From CAZCCV01 sp964497515 (lineage in GTDB: Bacteria > Armatimonadota > UBA5829 > DTLH01), in contig CAZCCV010000008.1 of NCBI GenBank assembly GCA_964497515.1, positions 15,151-79,150 on the forward strand: a stretch of DNA of 64,000 nt. Direction: 5' to 3'. Positions 44,925 through 53,579 of the stretch are shown piece by piece. The position numbers and the translations under genes are program-made. Position 1 is the first letter of the stretch, and every line of letters starts with the position of its first letter. A model generated the notes under the pieces. It did no database searches and was not told where the DNA came from. It was given only the letters and a program-made list of their open reading frames with translations.

Positions 44925-46292
44925 ATGAAACCAAGAAGCATCCGGATAATCTGTATGGCACTCTGCACATTGGCCATTGCTGCTGTGTGCTCGGCAGATA
45001 GTATCTGGGATTATCAAGCAGTCAAGGCAGACGGGAACGGAAGCCATCCTTTGGTGAATGCTCCTGCATACGACGCTTTTGAAAACCTAATAGTTGGAAA
45101 CAGAGTCACCATAGAAGGTGTAGCACTGAACAGTATGAGCGAAATATGGAAAGCTGATGGCCCTATGTCGCTCTATTCGATTTTTATTCAGGACGAAATA
45201 CGCGACCGCGGCGGGATTCAGGTTTGGGCAGGTAATTACGGTTGGTATCATCCTCCAGTGGTGTGGCGACCAGCTCAGTATGTGCCGTTTTCGGCAGGCG
45301 ACCGCGTGAGGGTAACAGGTTTTCTCGGTGACAACCGCGGCAAGGTGTTCATCAACGACCGACACACTAACGACCTTGATGTTTGCTTCACTGTTGAAGT
45401 GATCGGACATTCCGGAATGCCCGAGCCAGAGCTAATACCCTCAATTGCCAACTGCAACTATTTCGACCAGAGCAGAATAGACGGGGGCGAACGGTATCAG
45501 ACTCGGTGGAGTATGCTGCACAACGTTGAAGTCGTGTCTGGCCCGTGGGAAAACGGTGGCAGGCTGACTATTGCAGATACCACAGGTAATGTCGGGTTAT
45601 TCCTTGCGCCAATGGGGGATTTTTCCGCAACTCCTGCGCCGACAAGTAAGATTACAATCGTTGGCATCTTCGATCAGGAAGACTATGGCACCGGAAACCC
45701 GCCTAATCTGATTTTTCACGGCAGCTATCGGATGATTCTAAAGAATTCATCCGATATTGCTGCTTCTCTCAACTCTTGTCGTGAAGTCAGGGATCGGACT
45801 GTTGGAGAGCAAGTGGCCTTGGCTAACAAAGTGGTCTCACGCGCATTTGATGGTTGCTTCTACATTCAGGATGCCGACAGAAGCGGTGGTATCAAAGTGC
45901 TGAGCAACAGTCTTGTAACGGCAGGAGATGCAGTTAGCGTTATGGGAAGTATTATGAATGAAAACGGTGAAGCCTGCCTGATAGCAAAATACGTAGCAAA
46001 GAGCAGATTGGCTGCTGCGCCATTGGGCGTAAATGGGAAAACACTAGGGGGAGAGTCAGGATTAGACGTTTTTGGTCTCTTGGTTCGTTGTGTAGGTAGT
46101 ATTTCGCACGACATTGGCAACGGGTTTTACCAGTTCATCGACGACACCGGAAGCGCTGTCCTGCTGAATTCCAATGGTTATGAGGTTCCGGCGTTAGGCA
46201 CAATGGTGAAGGTTACAGCAGTTGCCTCAGGCAACCCATCGTCCCCAGTGCTGTTGCTCGGAAGTACGGCTGATATCGAACCGGTCAATTGA
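44925..46292 (+). CDS. Secreted protein with several OB-fold-like repeats, function unknown
   Basis: 455 residues from ATG 44925, set by AAAGGAGA 6 bases upstream and a following signal peptide ending near CSA-D. Four repeats of an OB-fold-like strand pattern are visible: YSIFIQDEIRDRGGIQVW, GRLTIADTTGNVGLFL, FYIQDADRSGGIKVLS and QFIDDTGSAVLL, each preceded by a segment of the type VTIEGVALN or VRVTGFL. Such repeats occur in YhcR-type extracellular nucleases and other exported proteins, but no nuclease domain is seen here. Binding of nucleic acid or sugar is only a guess. It is followed after 27 bases by a pseudopilin gene. Confidence 0.6.
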   Translation: MKPRSIRIICMALCTLAIAAVCSADSIWDYQAVKADGNGSHPLVNAPAYDAFENLIVGNRVTIEGVALNSMSEIWKADGPMSLYSIFIQDEIRDRGGIQVWAGNYGWYHPPVVWRPAQYVPFSAGDRVRVTGFLGDNRGKVFINDRHTNDLDVCFTVEVIGHSGMPEPELIPSIANCNYFDQSRIDGGERYQTRWSMLHNVEVVSGPWENGGRLTIADTTGNVGLFLAPMGDFSATPAPTSKITIVGIFDQEDYGTGNPPNLIFHGSYRMILKNSSDIAASLNSCREVRDRTVGEQVALANKVVSRAFDGCFYIQDADRSGGIKVLSNSLVTAGDAVSVMGSIMNENGEACLIAKYVAKSRLAAAPLGVNGKTLGGESGLDVFGLLVRCVGSISHDIGNGFYQFIDDTGSAVLLNSNGYEVPALGTMVKVTAVASGNPSSPVLLLGSTADIEPVN

Positions 46293-46319
46293 CAGTAAAC
46301 AGAGGGAAGGCGCTCTGCA

Positions 46320-46925
46320 GTGTCGAAAAGTCGCAAAGATAACACGGGCTTCAGTCTAATAGAACTGCTCGTAGTAATAGCGGTAATAGCAATTGTCGCA
46401 GGTATTCTGTTTCCTGTGATGGCTCGCGCCAGAACCCGTGCAAAAGTCGCGCGGGTTCACGTTGAGTTACGCGAGATCGGTGATGCGATTCAAATGTACT
46501 GCGATGACTGGAACGGCTCTCCGCCTTATGCCAGCGAATCGTGCCAGCAGGTAACAATAAACGATTACTACGAGCTTCCGCCGACTCTATCCAAATATCT
46601 TAAGACGAAGAAGCTGTACGATCCATTCAATCCCTGCAGAGCTTACAAATATCTTGCTCCCGGTCTGGGATATGTGAACAACAGCATATCGAAGATCACG
46701 ATGTATATCCCAGCCGACTATCCGCAGAGTGAAAAGGATCCCATTCCATATCGTAGTCAGAAAGACTCACCCATCAAGTGGGCTGTATGGAGTGTTGGCC
46801 CGAGTGGTGGTTGCGATCTCTTCACATTTCACCAGAATATGCTCCCAGTCAGAAAGCAATGCTGGTATCCAAACGATGAAAACGGGGTAATTGTGCGGTT
46901 AAGCGATGGGAGAAAATCTCCCTAG
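46320..46925 (+). CDS. Type II/IV pseudopilin (prepilin N-terminal motif)
   Basis: 201 residues. GTG start with GAGGGAAGG about 9 bases upstream. The prepilin-peptidase motif TGFSLIELLVVIAVIAIVAG places cleavage after Gly10, with Glu at +5. It continues into LFPVMARARTRAK, a form very common in Armatimonadota pseudopilins. The soluble C-terminal part (about 50-201) has DPFNPC and SVGPSGG segments typical of short G/H-type pseudopilins. It would be exported and assembled by a type II secretion or type IV pilus machine encoded elsewhere. Confidence 0.88.
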   Translation: MSKSRKDNTGFSLIELLVVIAVIAIVAGILFPVMARARTRAKVARVHVELREIGDAIQMYCDDWNGSPPYASESCQQVTINDYYELPPTLSKYLKTKKLYDPFNPCRAYKYLAPGLGYVNNSISKITMYIPADYPQSEKDPIPYRSQKDSPIKWAVWSVGPSGGCDLFTFHQNMLPVRKQCWYPNDENGVIVRLSDGRKSP

Positions 46926-46947
46926 CTTGATTGAGCACACCTACTGC

Positions 46948-46981
46948 TGAAGGGTCTGTCTTGTACAATGCAGAGCCTTCA
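46948..46981. terminator. Hairpin between convergent pseudopilin and NifU-like genes
   Basis: TGAAGGGTCTG and CAGAGCCTTCA form an 11-bp stem with one mismatch and a 12-base loop that itself contains TTGTACAA. No T-tract; probably a two-way terminator. Confidence 0.5.
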
Positions 46982-46985
46982 CTCA

Positions 46986-48104
46986 TCAAAGCCCTTTGAT
47001 GCAGAACTTATGCAGCCGCAGAAGAGCCGCTGCCCCAGCTATCGTAACTCCATAGAACACTGTATGACATTTCAGACCGGTGAATTGGTCTATCGTGCCG
47101 TTTACGAGAGTGCTCCCAGTTACAAGCGCAATATTGCACCACTGTAGCGCATCTTCGGTCTGTTCTTCGCTTTCAACTGTTATACCGCTGATCTGTTTGC
47201 CGATGTTATCCGGGTCGAGGTCAACGACTCGAAGAGAATACGATGGAGCAATCGACTCAATCATCTCGGGCTGATAGCCCACAATCGTTATCCGACAATC
47301 GTCTGGGCATCCAGCGCTTATGGCACACAGCAACCCACCAGCACACTCCTTGGGGCCATCTCCTCCGCAGTGGATGGTCTGTGCCGCTATTCCCAGATGA
47401 GCACACATAGCGTTTACCGTTGCAGTGAACACACCGCGGTTCTTGACTGCAGCCTCGTCACAGCCCGACAAATCCAGCGACAAAACGTCGTTTACAGTGC
47501 CACTGTATTCCGTCGGAACTGGGGAGTATGCTTGCCCAATTCCGTTTTCGATTCGAGCCTCGATTGTGCGTTCTTTACGTTTCAGTATCGGAAGTTCAGC
47601 GTTCTCAGCAGCAGGTTCATCAGGAGACTTCTTCGTTTCTACAACCACTGAGGCATCGAGCATACCCGATTGTGTTGCAACGGTTACTGCTGCATTTCGC
47701 AGTCGTTCGATTGCAGGAACACTTGTGTTGCCGCCATCCACTCGAATGCCAAGGTAATCGGCTACGGCGTATCGCAGTGCACCGACGCCAAGGTTTGAAC
47801 AGTGCACCTTTTCTCCTGGAAGTCCACCAAGGTATTCGGTGATGGTCTCTTCAGTAATAGCTACAGCCTCACGAATACTCTTGCCGATTGCCATTTCACA
47901 GGTTGCGCTACCGCACGCAATTGCTGCCGGGCAGCCCTGACACAGGAAAGAGACATCCTCAATAATATCGTTGTCTACGCGGACGCTTATTCGCATAAAG
48001 TCGCCGCAGTCGGGGTCTCCAATTGTCCCAACCCCGTTAGCCTCAGACACGTTTCCAAGGTGCCGAGGGTTCGTAAAATGGTCGATAATTGTCTCGTTAT
48101 ACAT
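46986..48104 (-). CDS. NifU/IscU scaffold domain fused to DUF364 domain
   Basis: 372 residues. Residues 1-125 are an IscU/NifU-type Fe-S scaffold: the ligands C33 and D35 in DPDCGDFM, C58 in CQGCPAAIACGS and C102 in VHCSNLG are all present. After a charged linker, residues about 185-372 match DUF364 (putative metal-chelating Rossmann domain): ITIVGYQPEMIE, RVVDLDPDNIG, GSTLVNGTIDQF and FYGVTIAG, plus a cysteine cluster KECAGGLLCAISAGC. DUF364 proteins have been linked to metal handling. The fusion suggests that cluster assembly and metal delivery are joined. Last gene of the minus-strand operon; overlaps the thioesterase gene by 8 bases. Confidence 0.85.
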   Translation of the reverse strand: MYNETIIDHFTNPRHLGNVSEANGVGTIGDPDCGDFMRISVRVDNDIIEDVSFLCQGCPAAIACGSATCEMAIGKSIREAVAITEETITEYLGGLPGEKVHCSNLGVGALRYAVADYLGIRVDGGNTSVPAIERLRNAAVTVATQSGMLDASVVVETKKSPDEPAAENAELPILKRKERTIEARIENGIGQAYSPVPTEYSGTVNDVLSLDLSGCDEAAVKNRGVFTATVNAMCAHLGIAAQTIHCGGDGPKECAGGLLCAISAGCPDDCRITIVGYQPEMIESIAPSYSLRVVDLDPDNIGKQISGITVESEEQTEDALQWCNIALVTGSTLVNGTIDQFTGLKCHTVFYGVTIAGAAALLRLHKFCIKGL

Positions 48105-48567
48105 AGTTGTTGTTCGAGTAAGCGTCCGATCTCATAAACCTAGCGTGAGCATTCGCACAGACGAGTCCATTTTGCACAATTTTTGCTTCAAGTATGTAGA
48201 GTGGCGGTCGCGACCTGATTAACACTCCGTGCACCATGACGTCCATGCCGATTTCCAGCGACTTTCTGTATCTCACGTGCATATCCGCAGTTACGGCAGG
48301 AATGCCCTTCATCAACAGACAGTTTGTCATCGCAGCGTCGAGCAAAGTCGCTATAACTCCGCCGTGTACAATTCCAGGGAAGCTCTGATAGCGCTTGTCA
48401 CAGAACCACTGGGCAGTCACAGAGTCTACAGAGGTTTGGCGGAACCCCAAGCCCAGGTTTCCTTTGACGAGGCCGCAGGCAAAGCAGTCTCGATGAAGAC
48501 CCACGCTGCTTTGCTGCTTCTCCTGCGGCCCACAATCCTGGTTTTGATCAGAATTTAGTGATCGCAA
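48097..48567 (-). CDS. PaaI-type hotdog-fold thioesterase
   Basis: 156 residues if it starts at the TTG at 48567, which overlaps the upstream gene by 13 bases; an internal GTG near residue 22 is an alternative. The hotdog fold of the PaaI/YigI kind is recognisable: CFACG near the start, PGIVHGGVIATLLDAAM with the active-site His-Gly-Gly, ADMHVRYRKSL, and a last strand ending ANAHARFM. It hydrolyses an acyl-CoA or related thioester. Why it lies in a metal-cluster operon is not clear. Confidence 0.85.
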   Translation of the reverse strand: MRSLNSDQNQDCGPQEKQQSSVGLHRDCFACGLVKGNLGLGFRQTSVDSVTAQWFCDKRYQSFPGIVHGGVIATLLDAAMTNCLLMKGIPAVTADMHVRYRKSLEIGMDVMVHGVLIRSRPPLYILEAKIVQNGLVCANAHARFMRSDAYSNNNYV

Positions 48568-48893
48568 AGGTTTGATCCGGTTTCCAGTGTGCCCTCTAGA
48601 TACGCTGCAACAATGTCAGCAGGGGCCGCTACTGGTGCCCCAACGCACACTGCAACTCCATTCTGTGTAAACAGACCCTGCGCACGCGCACCCATTCCTC
48701 CTGCGATTATGACAGTTGCCCCCATTTCGTGCAACCATCTCGGGAGAAGTCCAGGTTCGTGCTCAGGAGCTGGAACCACACTTGTGCCGAGAACCTCTTT
48801 GCTTTCAGGGTTTACATCGACAATAGTAAACTCATCACAGTGCCCAAAGTGAGGACAAAGCTGTCCGCCAGATGTTGGTATTGCTATTTTCAT
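48555..48893 (-). CDS. NifX/NafY/MTH1175-type cofactor-binding protein 1
   Basis: 112 residues from ATG 48893 (MKIAIPTSGGQL); the frame is open upstream without homology. Dinitrogenase iron-molybdenum cofactor family: N-terminal strand KIAIPT, CPHFGHCDEFTIVDV, then GATVIIAGGMGARAQGLFTQNGV. Members bind metal-sulfur clusters or their precursors. It carries a Cys in CPHFGHC, which the other two copies in the operon lack (QRFGR and PRFGRC). Tightly linked to the ATPase gene upstream. Confidence 0.88.
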   Translation of the reverse strand: MKIAIPTSGGQLCPHFGHCDEFTIVDVNPESKEVLGTSVVPAPEHEPGLLPRWLHEMGATVIIAGGMGARAQGLFTQNGVAVCVGAPVAAPADIVAAYLEGTLETGSNLCDH

Positions 48894-48898
48894 TCTAC

Positions 48899-49825
48899 TT
48901 ATTGAATCCTTTCTTTCGAATCGTCTGCTGGAGCTGCCAGACGGTTGCTGACGGCCTCCCATAGTAGTTTTATGTCGTTCGATGCCTCGCCATCACTCAT
49001 TTCAACCACACTTCGCCCAGCCATCTGTGCCTGTGTGACTGCGTTATCGTAGCGCATCTCGCCCAACACTTCAATTTCGAGTTCTATACAATGCTTGCGA
49101 ATCTTTTTGGTCATCTCGGGGTTGATATCGCACTTGTTGATACACACGGCTATCGGTATTCCAAAATGTCTGGTTAATCCAGCTACTCTATCCAGGTCGT
49201 GCAACCCAGACATAGTGGGCTCGGTGACAACCAGTGTGAGATCGGCTCCCGAAATCGACGCAATTACCGGGCAGCCGATGCCCGGCGAACCATCGACGAC
49301 TATCGTATCGCGGCCGTGTTCAGCCGCAAGCTTTCTAGCCTCTCTACGAATCAGTGTTACGAGTTTACCAGAGTTCTCTTCAGCTATTCCGAGCCTTGCG
49401 TGAACCATAGGGCCGTTTCGAGTATCCGATATGAACCATTCGCCGTTTATAGCGGGAGACATATCTATTGCGTCGACGGGGCACACATAAGCGCAGACCC
49501 CACAGCCCTCACACGATATAGGATCAATTATATATGTCTTCTGGATAAGATCGTTTGCCGGCCCATCAAGTGAGATTGCATCAAAACGGCAGACCGGGAC
49601 ACACTTTCCGCAACCTATGCATTTCTCTGCGATGACCGACGCTGTTTTGCCTCCGCTAAACTCTTCGCTATGCAGGATCTGTGGCGAAAGTACCAAGTGC
49701 AGATCCGCTGCATCCACATCGCAATCAGCGAGCACAGCATTTTTAGCAAGTGCTGAAAAAGATGCCACTATGCTGGTCTTTCCAGTCCCGCCTTTCCCGC
49801 TGATGACTACCAGTTCCTTAATCAC
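48899..49825 (-). CDS. MinD-superfamily P-loop ATPase with two 4Fe-4S ferredoxin clusters (1)
   Basis: 308 residues, GTG start with GGGAGA upstream. The deviant Walker A is SGKGGTGKTS at residue 9. A ferredoxin insert at about 65-120 carries two complete 4Fe-4S motifs, CIGCGKCVPVC and CEGCGVCAYVC. Then come the switch DGSPGIGCPV and VVTEPTMSGLHD typical of this clade. Homologues are the Orp3/Orp4-type ATPases of the Desulfovibrio orange-protein system. Likely cytoplasmic and coupling ATP use to cluster transfer. Its paralogue lies at 52089-52985. Confidence 0.9.
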   Translation of the reverse strand: MIKELVVISGKGGTGKTSIVASFSALAKNAVLADCDVDAADLHLVLSPQILHSEEFSGGKTASVIAEKCIGCGKCVPVCRFDAISLDGPANDLIQKTYIIDPISCEGCGVCAYVCPVDAIDMSPAINGEWFISDTRNGPMVHARLGIAEENSGKLVTLIRREARKLAAEHGRDTIVVDGSPGIGCPVIASISGADLTLVVTEPTMSGLHDLDRVAGLTRHFGIPIAVCINKCDINPEMTKKIRKHCIELEIEVLGEMRYDNAVTQAQMAGRSVVEMSDGEASNDIKLLWEAVSNRLAAPADDSKERIQ

Positions 49826-49841
49826 TTAGTTCTCCCAATCT

Positions 49842-50645
49842 TTATACTGTCCACGTAAACCCGGCTCTGGCCAGGCTCACTTTGGAGCTGAGGCGAGTCT
49901 TCAAAAAGTCGCAGGCATCGAGCCCCGTACAATGACAACAGAATATACTATTTACAGCCACTTTTCCCAAGAAGCTCGCTAGTAAGCTCAACCGTTCCTG
50001 ACCTACATTTTGGAGATGCATACCGCCTGCAACGAAGTCCAGCGTGTCTGTCTGTGCAACTTCCATAGCTTTTCTTATGCTATTTTCTACACTCCGATGA
50101 GCGCAGCCGATAAGCACGCCTGTCCTTCCCTCGTGCTGCAGCACCAGGCACTGTTCATCTTCAAAAGTGTCCTGTTCTTGCGTAGCCTCGCCGATTCGAA
50201 ATCTGCTGTCTATCTGCTCCTCAGTAGGTGCATCAATTACCCCACTCAGAGTAACGCCATCCAGAATCTCAACCGGAGTGGTATTGAACTCGAATCTCTG
50301 TTTAAGCTCCAACGCGCTTTTTGGAATGCCGTTATATCTGGCAACGTCTCCAGATACAGCATACTTCGGTTCAAAACACTTCGGGTGGGCGTGCAGCTTC
50401 ACATCCGGCAAGGCTTTCGTTGCCGCAAGCAGACCCCCTGCGTGGTCATAATGACCGTGGCTTATCGCGATAGATTTAATAACTCGAGTGTCAATCCCGG
50501 CAGTCCGCATGTTGTGAATCCACGCATCTGACTGCCCGGTATCAAAGAGCACCGCGCCCGAATCAGTTTCGATGAGGAAGCTGAGTCCGTGTTCCGAAAG
50601 CATTTGTCCATCGGTCAGGTTGTCGACAACAATCGTAACCCGCAT
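49842..50645 (-). CDS. Metallo-beta-lactamase-fold hydrolase
   Basis: About 267 residues from ATG 50645; a TTG three codons up is also open. The metal motif SHGHYDHAGG near residue 70 is intact, with a further His in GCAHRS and the final FCCHCTG. The branch resembles the archaeal and bacterial MBL proteins once annotated as ribofuranosylaminobenzene 5'-phosphate synthase-like, which often lie beside NifX and MinD-type ATPase genes. Substrate unknown. Confidence 0.87.
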   Translation of the reverse strand: MRVTIVVDNLTDGQMLSEHGLSFLIETDSGAVLFDTGQSDAWIHNMRTAGIDTRVIKSIAISHGHYDHAGGLLAATKALPDVKLHAHPKCFEPKYAVSGDVARYNGIPKSALELKQRFEFNTTPVEILDGVTLSGVIDAPTEEQIDSRFRIGEATQEQDTFEDEQCLVLQHEGRTGVLIGCAHRSVENSIRKAMEVAQTDTLDFVAGGMHLQNVGQERLSLLASFLGKVAVNSIFCCHCTGLDACDFLKTRLSSKVSLARAGFTWTV

Positions 50646-50661
50646 TGGCACCAAACTCTTA

Positions 50662-51474
50662 TCAGGCTGCCGTCAACGATTGCAGCGCAGCAGAGATTTC
50701 ATCCACCTTATCGATAAACAGATTGCTCGCATACTGTTCAATGTTTCCCGAGTCCGCTAGCGTCGAGATAACCGGGTCGATGGGAAGATCCAGAATGTGA
50801 GCAACACCCATATCCCGTGCTAACTCTTGTCCGTTTGATTTGCCGAATGGGTAAATTATGTCGCTACACGATGGACACTTCAGATACGACATATTCTGAA
50901 CCATCCCAAGGATAGGCACGTTCATCTTGTGGCACATATCTACAGCCTTATGTACAACCATTGCAGCAAGGTCCTGAGGCGAAGTCACGACGACCACGGC
51001 CTCCAGCGGCAGAGATTGCATAACAGTAAGCGGTACGTCGGCAGTGCCGGGCGGCAGATCTACGAGCAAGTAATCGAGTTTGCCCCAGAACACATCCGTC
51101 CAGAACTGCTTCACCGCGCCAGAGATCATAGGGCCGCGCCAAATGACCGAGTCATTCGGGTTATCAAGTAGCAGATTGATCGACATCGCTTTAATCCCGC
51201 TTACAGTTTCAAGCGGGAAAATGCCGAACTCACACATCTCCGGTTTGCTGCTAAGCCCAAACATCTTCGGGATACTTGGCCCTGTGATATCCGCGTCCAG
51301 AATCCCAACGCTCTTTCCGGATCTTCTAAACGCGTCAGCCAGAAGGCCGGTAACAAGCGACTTTCCCACGCCTCCTTTGCCACTCATAATTCCAACTACG
51401 TGGGAAATTTCATTCGACTTTTCTGCCAACGACGGCTGCACGACTTCCTGTTCGTTGTTCACTGCTTCCTCCAC
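50662..51474 (-). CDS. mrp: Mrp/NBP35 (ApbC-type) Fe-S carrier ATPase
   Basis: 270 residues, GTG start overlapping the upstream stop (TAGTG). Walker A GIMSGKGGVGKS, then LDADITGPSIPKMFG, the DLPPGTADVPLT switch and the cluster-binding CPSC (in YLKCPSCSD) near residue 205, all as in Mrp. Mrp dimers hold a bridging 4Fe-4S cluster and pass it to target proteins. It lacks the ferredoxin insert of its two operon neighbours. It corresponds to Orp9 in the Desulfovibrio orange-protein operons. Confidence 0.93.
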   Translation of the reverse strand: MEEAVNNEQEVVQPSLAEKSNEISHVVGIMSGKGGVGKSLVTGLLADAFRRSGKSVGILDADITGPSIPKMFGLSSKPEMCEFGIFPLETVSGIKAMSINLLLDNPNDSVIWRGPMISGAVKQFWTDVFWGKLDYLLVDLPPGTADVPLTVMQSLPLEAVVVVTSPQDLAAMVVHKAVDMCHKMNVPILGMVQNMSYLKCPSCSDIIYPFGKSNGQELARDMGVAHILDLPIDPVISTLADSGNIEQYASNLFIDKVDEISAALQSLTAA

Positions 51475-52082
51475 TAATCAGTTTTCACCTGAGAGTTCTT
51501 CTCGGACGCTATCCACACATTATTCAGTCGCATTGTATGACGAATCACACTGCGAAATCTCTCTTTAAGCTGAGATTCAATCTCATCAGATGAAAGCGCT
51601 CCCTCTGTATGCGCCCCGAGACCACGGATGGTGTGTATCCTATTTATCATCTCGTAACCGGTCTCGTTAAACTCAATTATCATCAGTTTGCCACCAGGCT
51701 CAGATACTCTGCTCATTTCGCTTATGACTTTAGATGGATCAGTCATATGATGAATAGCGTTGGCACACGCTACGGATGAAAATGAATTGTCGGCAAACGA
51801 TATATTCCCAGCATCTAAGCTGAACAGAATAACATTTTCGGCTCCCGCGTCATTCAGATTGCCCCGTGCTCTCTTTAGTGTTTCAGGGTCAATGTCCCCC
51901 GAGACCACCTGATAACCAGCTTCAGACAGTGCTGCAGCCAAACGACCCGAACCTGTGCCAACGTCAAGCACCTGCGACTTCTGATCAAACCCTGCCAGCG
52001 ACACAGCCTCTCTATACTCTGAAATCTGATCGTATCCAGCTTCTCTCAAAAGTCTGTCTGTTTCCGTTTCCGGAATTCTCAT
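51474..52082 (-). CDS. Class I SAM-dependent methyltransferase
   Basis: About 202 residues from ATG 52082; TTG at 52088 is an alternative. Motif I VLDVGTGSGRLA, acidic SGDIDPETL, VACANAIHHMTDPSKV and LMIIEFNETGYE show a UbiE/Methyltransf_11-type enzyme. The target is unknown. The stop overlaps the Mrp start. Methyltransferases of this sort recur next to NifX/Mrp genes in anaerobes, but the function is not established. Confidence 0.88.
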   Translation of the reverse strand: MRIPETETDRLLREAGYDQISEYREAVSLAGFDQKSQVLDVGTGSGRLAAALSEAGYQVVSGDIDPETLKRARGNLNDAGAENVILFSLDAGNISFADNSFSSVACANAIHHMTDPSKVISEMSRVSEPGGKLMIIEFNETGYEMINRIHTIRGLGAHTEGALSSDEIESQLKERFRSVIRHTMRLNNVWIASEKNSQVKTD

Positions 52083-52088
52083 ACCCAA

Positions 52089-52985
52089 TTATCCTGTCTT
52101 CACCGTGTGAGCAGCGTTAGTGCGGACAGCGCGCTGAACCTTCGATGCCAAATCCTTCAGAACGGATTCGTACTCCGGCAGCGCTACCGCTGCAAGGATT
52201 CCTCGTGAATAGGCTTCTGCTATACGCCTGTCATCCGGAATTTCTGTCAGCACATCAATCGATTCATCTTTGCAGTACTCAAAGACAGCGTTATCTCCTA
52301 TTCCAGAACGGTTGACTACCACTCCAAACGGGAGTTGCATCACCCGAAGCATCTCGACCGCCAGTTTCAGATCGTTCAGGCCGAAAGGTGTTGGCTCAGT
52401 CACGAGTATAACAAAGTCAGACCCTTTCACCGACTGGATAACCGGGCATGAAGTGCCGGGAGGCGCATCCACAATCGAGATGGTGTTCTTTGAAATCGTC
52501 TCTTTTACCTTTCGGATAAGTGGAGGCGACATAGCCTCGCCGATTCTGAGCTTTCCGTGGACGAACTCGATCTTGCCAGATACACCTTCTTCAAGCACGC
52601 CGACCTCGCGGCCAGTCTCCGTTATCGCTTCAGTGGGGCAGACGAGCTTGCATCCGCCGCAGCCGTGACAGAGGTTTGTAAAAGTTAGCACGCTGTCTTT
52701 CAGCAGGATTATCGCGCTGAATTCGCAGATATCGCTGCACTTTCCGCAGGCAATACACTTGCTGTCATCTACAACCGGCACCGGTGTTGTAACAACCGTG
52801 GTCTTGGAGATCTGTGGTTTCAGGAATATGTGACCGTTCGGCTCCTCGACATCGCAGTCAATGTATTTCACTTTGCCACCGCTATTTGCGATACACCAGG
52901 CCAGATTTGTCGCAACCGTAGTCTTTCCTGTTCCGCCTTTTCCGCTAGCGACAGCAATGACTGCTCCCGCGCCTAGATTATCCAA
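52089..52985 (-). CDS. MinD-superfamily P-loop ATPase with two 4Fe-4S ferredoxin clusters (2)
   Basis: 298 residues, TTG start with GGAGGG just upstream, overlapping the NifX-type gene by 13 bases. Walker A ASGKGGTGKTTV; ferredoxin insert with CIACGKCSDIC and CHGCGGCKLVC; switch DAPPGTSCPV; VTEPTPFGLND. It pairs with the ATPase at 48899-49825; such pairs are characteristic of the orange-protein operons, where both ATPases interact with the NifX-type protein. Confidence 0.9.
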   Translation of the reverse strand: MDNLGAGAVIAVASGKGGTGKTTVATNLAWCIANSGGKVKYIDCDVEEPNGHIFLKPQISKTTVVTTPVPVVDDSKCIACGKCSDICEFSAIILLKDSVLTFTNLCHGCGGCKLVCPTEAITETGREVGVLEEGVSGKIEFVHGKLRIGEAMSPPLIRKVKETISKNTISIVDAPPGTSCPVIQSVKGSDFVILVTEPTPFGLNDLKLAVEMLRVMQLPFGVVVNRSGIGDNAVFEYCKDESIDVLTEIPDDRRIAEAYSRGILAAVALPEYESVLKDLASKVQRAVRTNAAHTVKTG

Positions 52986-53338
52986 TGTCCCTCCACATCA
53001 GCAGCGTTCACCGGAGTCATCTTTCCGCTTTTGAATGAGTCCAGCGCTTCCTGAACACTTCCGGAAATCCCCGTATACACCGCAATCTCAGCAGCAGAAA
53101 GGGTGCGGAAGGCGTTAGGCCCAACGTGTCCGGTTATAATAGCTTTAACATTGAGCTGGGACACGTTCTGAGCGGACTGGATTCCCGCACCCTGTACCGC
53201 ATTGAGGTTCAGTTCGTTATCGTGGAACTGAACCTCGTCAGTCTCTGTATCGATTACGACAAAGCACTTTGCTCGTCCGAATCTCTGATCTATCTGGCTC
53301 TCAAGAGACGGTTCCGTCGCAGAGATAGCTATTCTCAT
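52973..53338 (-). CDS. NifX/NafY/MTH1175-type cofactor-binding protein 2
   Basis: 121 residues, ATG overlapping the stop of the DUF5320 gene (ATGA). MRIAISA, DQRFGRAKCFVVID, VQGAGIQSAQNV, AIITGHVGPNAF and a short C-terminal helix are as in the orange protein/MTH1175 family. One of three copies in the operon and the closest in pattern to copy 3 (53580-54017), suggesting a duplication. Confidence 0.9.
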   Translation of the reverse strand: MRIAISATEPSLESQIDQRFGRAKCFVVIDTETDEVQFHDNELNLNAVQGAGIQSAQNVSQLNVKAIITGHVGPNAFRTLSAAEIAVYTGISGSVQEALDSFKSGKMTPVNAADVEGHWII

Positions 53339-53562
53339 CGGAAGAATCGCCTCCGGCCACGTCCCATTCCTCGTCGTCCCATACCACAGCCTGCTCCGCC
53401 GAAGCGGCTTGCTCCACCAAAGAATCCCCTCATTCGGTTAAACCATGGAGTCTGCATTTGATACTGCGCTGGCGTCCTGATTCCAGCAGTTCCACAAGGC
53501 CCTAAGCCTCTTCCTGTCATCGATCCCTGTCCAAGAGGACCTGTTCCATCCATTCCTGGCAT
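53335..53562 (-). CDS. DUF5320 small Gly/Met/Arg-rich protein
   Basis: 75 residues from ATG 53562, set by GGAGG 8 bases upstream. The conserved start GMDGTGPLGQGSMTGRGLG is the DUF5320 signature. The rest is rich in Gly, Arg, Met and Phe (FFGGASRFGGAGCGMG), possibly a flexible metal- or cluster-binding tail. DUF5320 genes commonly lie beside NifX-family and MinD-type ATPase genes in anaerobic bacteria and archaea. Function unknown. Confidence 0.85.
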   Translation of the reverse strand: MPGMDGTGPLGQGSMTGRGLGPCGTAGIRTPAQYQMQTPWFNRMRGFFGGASRFGGAGCGMGRRGMGRGRRRFFR

Positions 53563-53579
53563 TATGTTTCCTCCGTTCT

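Noticed and set aside
50010..50531. 173-codon plus-strand frame
   Set aside because: Antisense to the MBL gene in the cofactor operon; no homology seen.
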